DNA from: Minisyncoccota bacterium
GTDB lineage: Bacteria; Patescibacteriota; Microgenomatia; Levybacterales; UBA12049
Assembly (NCBI GenBank): GCA_025449795.1
Contig: JANWIQ010000017.1
Coordinates: 1 to 6,320 of the forward strand
Direction: 5' to 3'
DNA length: 6,320 nucleotides
Shown: positions 5,459 to 6,320 of the stretch, piece by piece
Layout: each line of letters opens with the position of its first letter
How positions within the stretch are numbered: position 1 is the first letter of the stretch
Notes under the pieces: model-generated
Databases searched by the model: none
Told to the model about the DNA's origin: nothing
The model's input: only the letters and a program-made list of their open reading frames with translations
Program-made: the position numbers and the translations under genes

Positions 5459-5716
5459 TCCGATCTTTTTCAAAATTCCTGAAGCACGTGTTTTATCTGT
5501 CTTGTCCAAGAAATTGATAAGACGTCGTCTCTTTGCAATCATTGAAAGCAGTCCACGCCTTGAATGCATATCATGTGCATGTTGTTTTAAATGCTCAACA
5601 AGTGCGTCAATGCGGTGTGATAAAAGAGCAATTTGCACTTCAGGACTACCGGTGTCTCCATCTACAGTCTGAAATTCTTTGATAATATCTTTTTTTTGTA
5701 CTGGTGACAGTGGCAT
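5447..5716 (-). CDS. rpsO: 30S ribosomal protein S15
   Basis: The 89-residue product has the exact family length. It shows the S15 hallmarks throughout: GDTGSPEVQIALLSHRI at 20-36, then HLKQHAHDMHSRRGLLSMI (residues 42-60), then RRRLINFL. S15 is an early-binding protein that contacts helices 20-22 of 16S rRNA in the platform of the small subunit. The HDMHSRRGL segment contains the conserved His, Asp and Ser/Arg residues used for RNA contact. The gene heads the rpsO-pnp pair found in many bacteria. It is the only gene in the window with a clear promoter (both hexamers), a leader and a proper Shine-Dalgarno. The predicted leader of about 27 nt looks too short for the folded S15-binding element known from E. 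coli or Geobacillus rpsO mRNAs. Confidence 0.98.
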   Translation of the reverse strand: MPLSPVQKKDIIKEFQTVDGDTGSPEVQIALLSHRIDALVEHLKQHAHDMHSRRGLLSMIAKRRRLINFLDKTDKTRASGILKKIGLKN

Positions 5717-5725
5717 ATAAATTTG

Positions 5726-5733
5726 CTCTCCTT
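5726..5733 (-). promoter_or_regulatory. Shine-Dalgarno of rpsO
   Basis: AAGGAGAG (5733-5726, minus) precedes the rpsO ATG at 5716, with 11 nt between AAGGAG and the ATG. It is the only strong anti-16S complement found ahead of a gene in this window and confirms the start. Confidence 0.8.
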
Positions 5734-5749
5734 GTATTAAACTGGTCTT

Positions 5750-5778
5750 ATTATATCAGCTTTTCTTGAATTTGACAA
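5750..5778 (-). promoter_or_regulatory. rpsO promoter with -35 and extended -10
   Basis: TTGTCA (5778-5773) is 17 bp upstream of TATAAT (5755-5750), which also carries the TG of an extended -10 (5758-5757). Eleven of twelve hexamer positions match the housekeeping consensus. Initiation is expected near 5743, giving a leader of about 27 nt. Confidence 0.8.
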
Positions 5779-5794
5779 TGGCCGTGCATAAACG

Positions 5795-5873
5795 AATTTT
5801 TAATTTTTAGTTTTTAATTTGAAATCAAATTCAAATGTTTAAAAATTTAAGATTTAAAAATTGATTAAAAATT
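5795..5873. repeat. AT-only inverted-repeat zone between the Gln-rich gene and rpsO
   Basis: The left side has three tandem 7-mers, TTTTTAA, TTTTTAG and TTTTTAA (5797-5817). The right side has TTAAAAATT three times (5839-5847, 5854-5862, 5865-5873), complementary to the left words. The centre has a perfect small hairpin, AATTTGA-AA-TCAAATT (5816-5831). The whole 79 bp can be drawn as a large imperfect dyad with almost no G or C. It lies downstream of the Gln-rich gene's stop and upstream of the rpsO -35. It might act as a weak bidirectional terminator or as a flexible or curved segment; no gene is visible. Confidence 0.5.
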
Positions 5874-5892
5874 TCAAATTTCGGTTTTAAAA

Positions 5893-6320
5893 TTATAAGA
5901 TTGAGGAGCCTTTATAGACTTTTGGGGTAAGCCAATCAGCAGGTGCTTGTCCTGCGTTAGTCGAAGGAGCATTTTGCTGAAGAGTTGTTGGCTGTCCTTG
6001 GACAGGACTCTGAACAGGCGCTTGGGCCTGCTGGAATTGTGCTGGTTGTTCCATTGGTTGAACTGGTCCACGACCCTGAGCGGAGTCGAAGGGCTGTTGG
6101 TTAAAGTTTTGCATTGGCTGAACAGGTTCTTGACCCTGAGTACTGCTGAAGGGAGTAGAATTAAACTGTTGCATTGGTGCCGGATTAAATTGTGGCATAG
6201 GTTGTGGCATTGGCTGTTGCACCGGTCTTTGACCCTGAGCGCTGTCGAGAGGCTGTTGCGGTGGAAAATACTGAGTAACTGGTTGGCCCTGTGGGACACT
6301 TGCTCCCGGCGTCTTGTACC
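5893..6320 (-). CDS. Gln/Pro-rich low-complexity protein, C-terminal part (partial)
   Basis: The frame is open from the right edge (first full codon at 6318) to TAA at 5895-5893, giving 141 visible residues; the start is outside the window. I do not recognise the family. The composition is dominated by Q, P, N, A and M, with runs such as QQPMPQPMPQFNPAPMQQF and QFQQAQAPVQSPVQGQP, so the region is probably disordered. Three repeats of the type QPFDSAQG..PVQPM are spaced 33 and 20 codons apart. The last 15 residues (ADWLTPKVYKGSSIL) are more complex and could be a conserved tail motif. An internal GTG at 6222 could be mistaken for a start, but it lies inside the repeat pattern and the same frame continues upstream of it without a stop. 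The gene is upstream of rpsO on the same strand. A secreted, membrane-anchored or scaffold protein with a flexible tail is possible. Confidence 0.75.
   Translation of the reverse strand, partial: YKTPGASVPQGQPVTQYFPPQQPLDSAQGQRPVQQPMPQPMPQFNPAPMQQFNSTPFSSTQGQEPVQPMQNFNQQPFDSAQGRGPVQPMEQPAQFQQAQAPVQSPVQGQPTTLQQNAPSTNAGQAPADWLTPKVYKGSSIL
6074..6093 (-). repeat. Coding repeat copy 1 (PFDSAQG type)
   Basis: On the plus strand this reads CCCTGAGCGGAGTCGAAGGG; on the coding strand it gives P-F-D-S-A-Q-G. It has CCCT/AGGG ends. It is the copy closest to the dispersed repeat I recall from environmental bacterial genomes (CCCTTCGACTNCGCTCAGGG). Confidence 0.7.
6134..6153 (-). repeat. Coding repeat copy 2 (PFSSTQG type)
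   Basis: The plus strand reads CCCTGAGTACTGCTGAAGGG. It keeps the CCCTGAG and GAAGGG ends of copy 1 and differs only in the middle. It encodes P-F-S-S-T-Q-G and begins exactly 60 bp (20 codons) from copy 1. Confidence 0.7.
6233..6252 (-). repeat. Coding repeat copy 3 (PLDSAQG type)
   Basis: The plus strand reads CCCTGAGCGCTGTCGAGAGG. CCCTGAGCG and GTCGA match copy 1, while the right end has drifted (GAGAGG for GAAGGG). It encodes P-L-D-S-A-Q-G and begins 99 bp (33 codons) from copy 2. Confidence 0.65.

Noticed and set aside
6220..6222. GTG as start of the Gln/Pro-rich gene
   Set aside because: The same frame is open upstream to 6318 with the same composition and a third PLDSAQG repeat, and no Shine-Dalgarno or -10 box lies before the GTG.
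5874..6299. Minus-strand frame overlapping the Gln/Pro-rich gene in another register
   Set aside because: It gives a Cys/His/Arg/Leu-rich product without pattern, whereas the chosen frame has consistent Q/P repeats, in-frame repeat spacing in multiples of three and continues to the window edge.

Overview
The window looks like chromosomal DNA from a member of the Candidate Phyla Radiation (Patescibacteria), probably a Microgenomates-like lineage. The evidence is low GC, small tightly packed genes, and RNA-turnover proteins whose closest remembered look-alikes come from that group (RNase J with LGGVGTVTKNM in place of the usual LGGLGEIGKNM, and PNPase with SRWVKREGRP in place of SFFRREGRP). The placement is inference; no search was run. 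TAA and TGA both act as ordinary stops, so UGA recoding of the Gracilibacteria/Absconditabacteria kind is not indicated.

Layout, mostly on the minus strand and read from right to left. (1) 6320-5893: the C-terminal part of an unrecognised Gln/Pro-rich protein. It carries three in-frame copies of a short nucleotide repeat (PFDSAQG-type) that resembles a dispersed intergenic repeat. (2) 5892-5717: an AT-only inverted-repeat zone, then a strong rpsO promoter and a true Shine-Dalgarno. (3) rpsO (S15), then pnp (PNPase) after a 97-bp gap with its own candidate promoter and a possible 5'-terminal hairpin. (4) rnj (RNase J) with its own extended -10 promoter. (5) 1266-1065: a non-coding mosaic of three consecutive inverted repeats and a degenerate array of CTGA words about every 8 bp. 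(6) A GNAT acetyltransferase gene (minus) ending 3 bp from a five-helix EamA-type membrane protein gene (plus). (7) 89-1: the first 29 codons of a minus-strand gene, probably ftsK/spoIIIE.

The order rpsO-pnp-rnj-ftsK matches the old arrangement in Bacillus, where rpsO-pnpA is followed further on by rnjB and spoIIIE. It brings together a ribosomal protein, a 3'-5' phosphorolytic exonuclease and a 5'-3' exo/endonuclease. The GNAT and EamA genes and the repeat mosaic appear to be inserted at the rnj-ftsK junction.

The most notable regulatory signal is that ftsK, EamA, GNAT and rnj each have a TATAAT/TATACT box only 6-11 nt before the ATG and no Shine-Dalgarno, which predicts leaderless or nearly leaderless mRNAs. 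rpsO has a conventional leader with AAGGAG. I found no CRISPR array, tRNA, rRNA, insertion sequence or phage gene. The strongest candidates for something undescribed are the 1097-1265 repeat mosaic and the coding palindrome-like repeats at 6074-6252.
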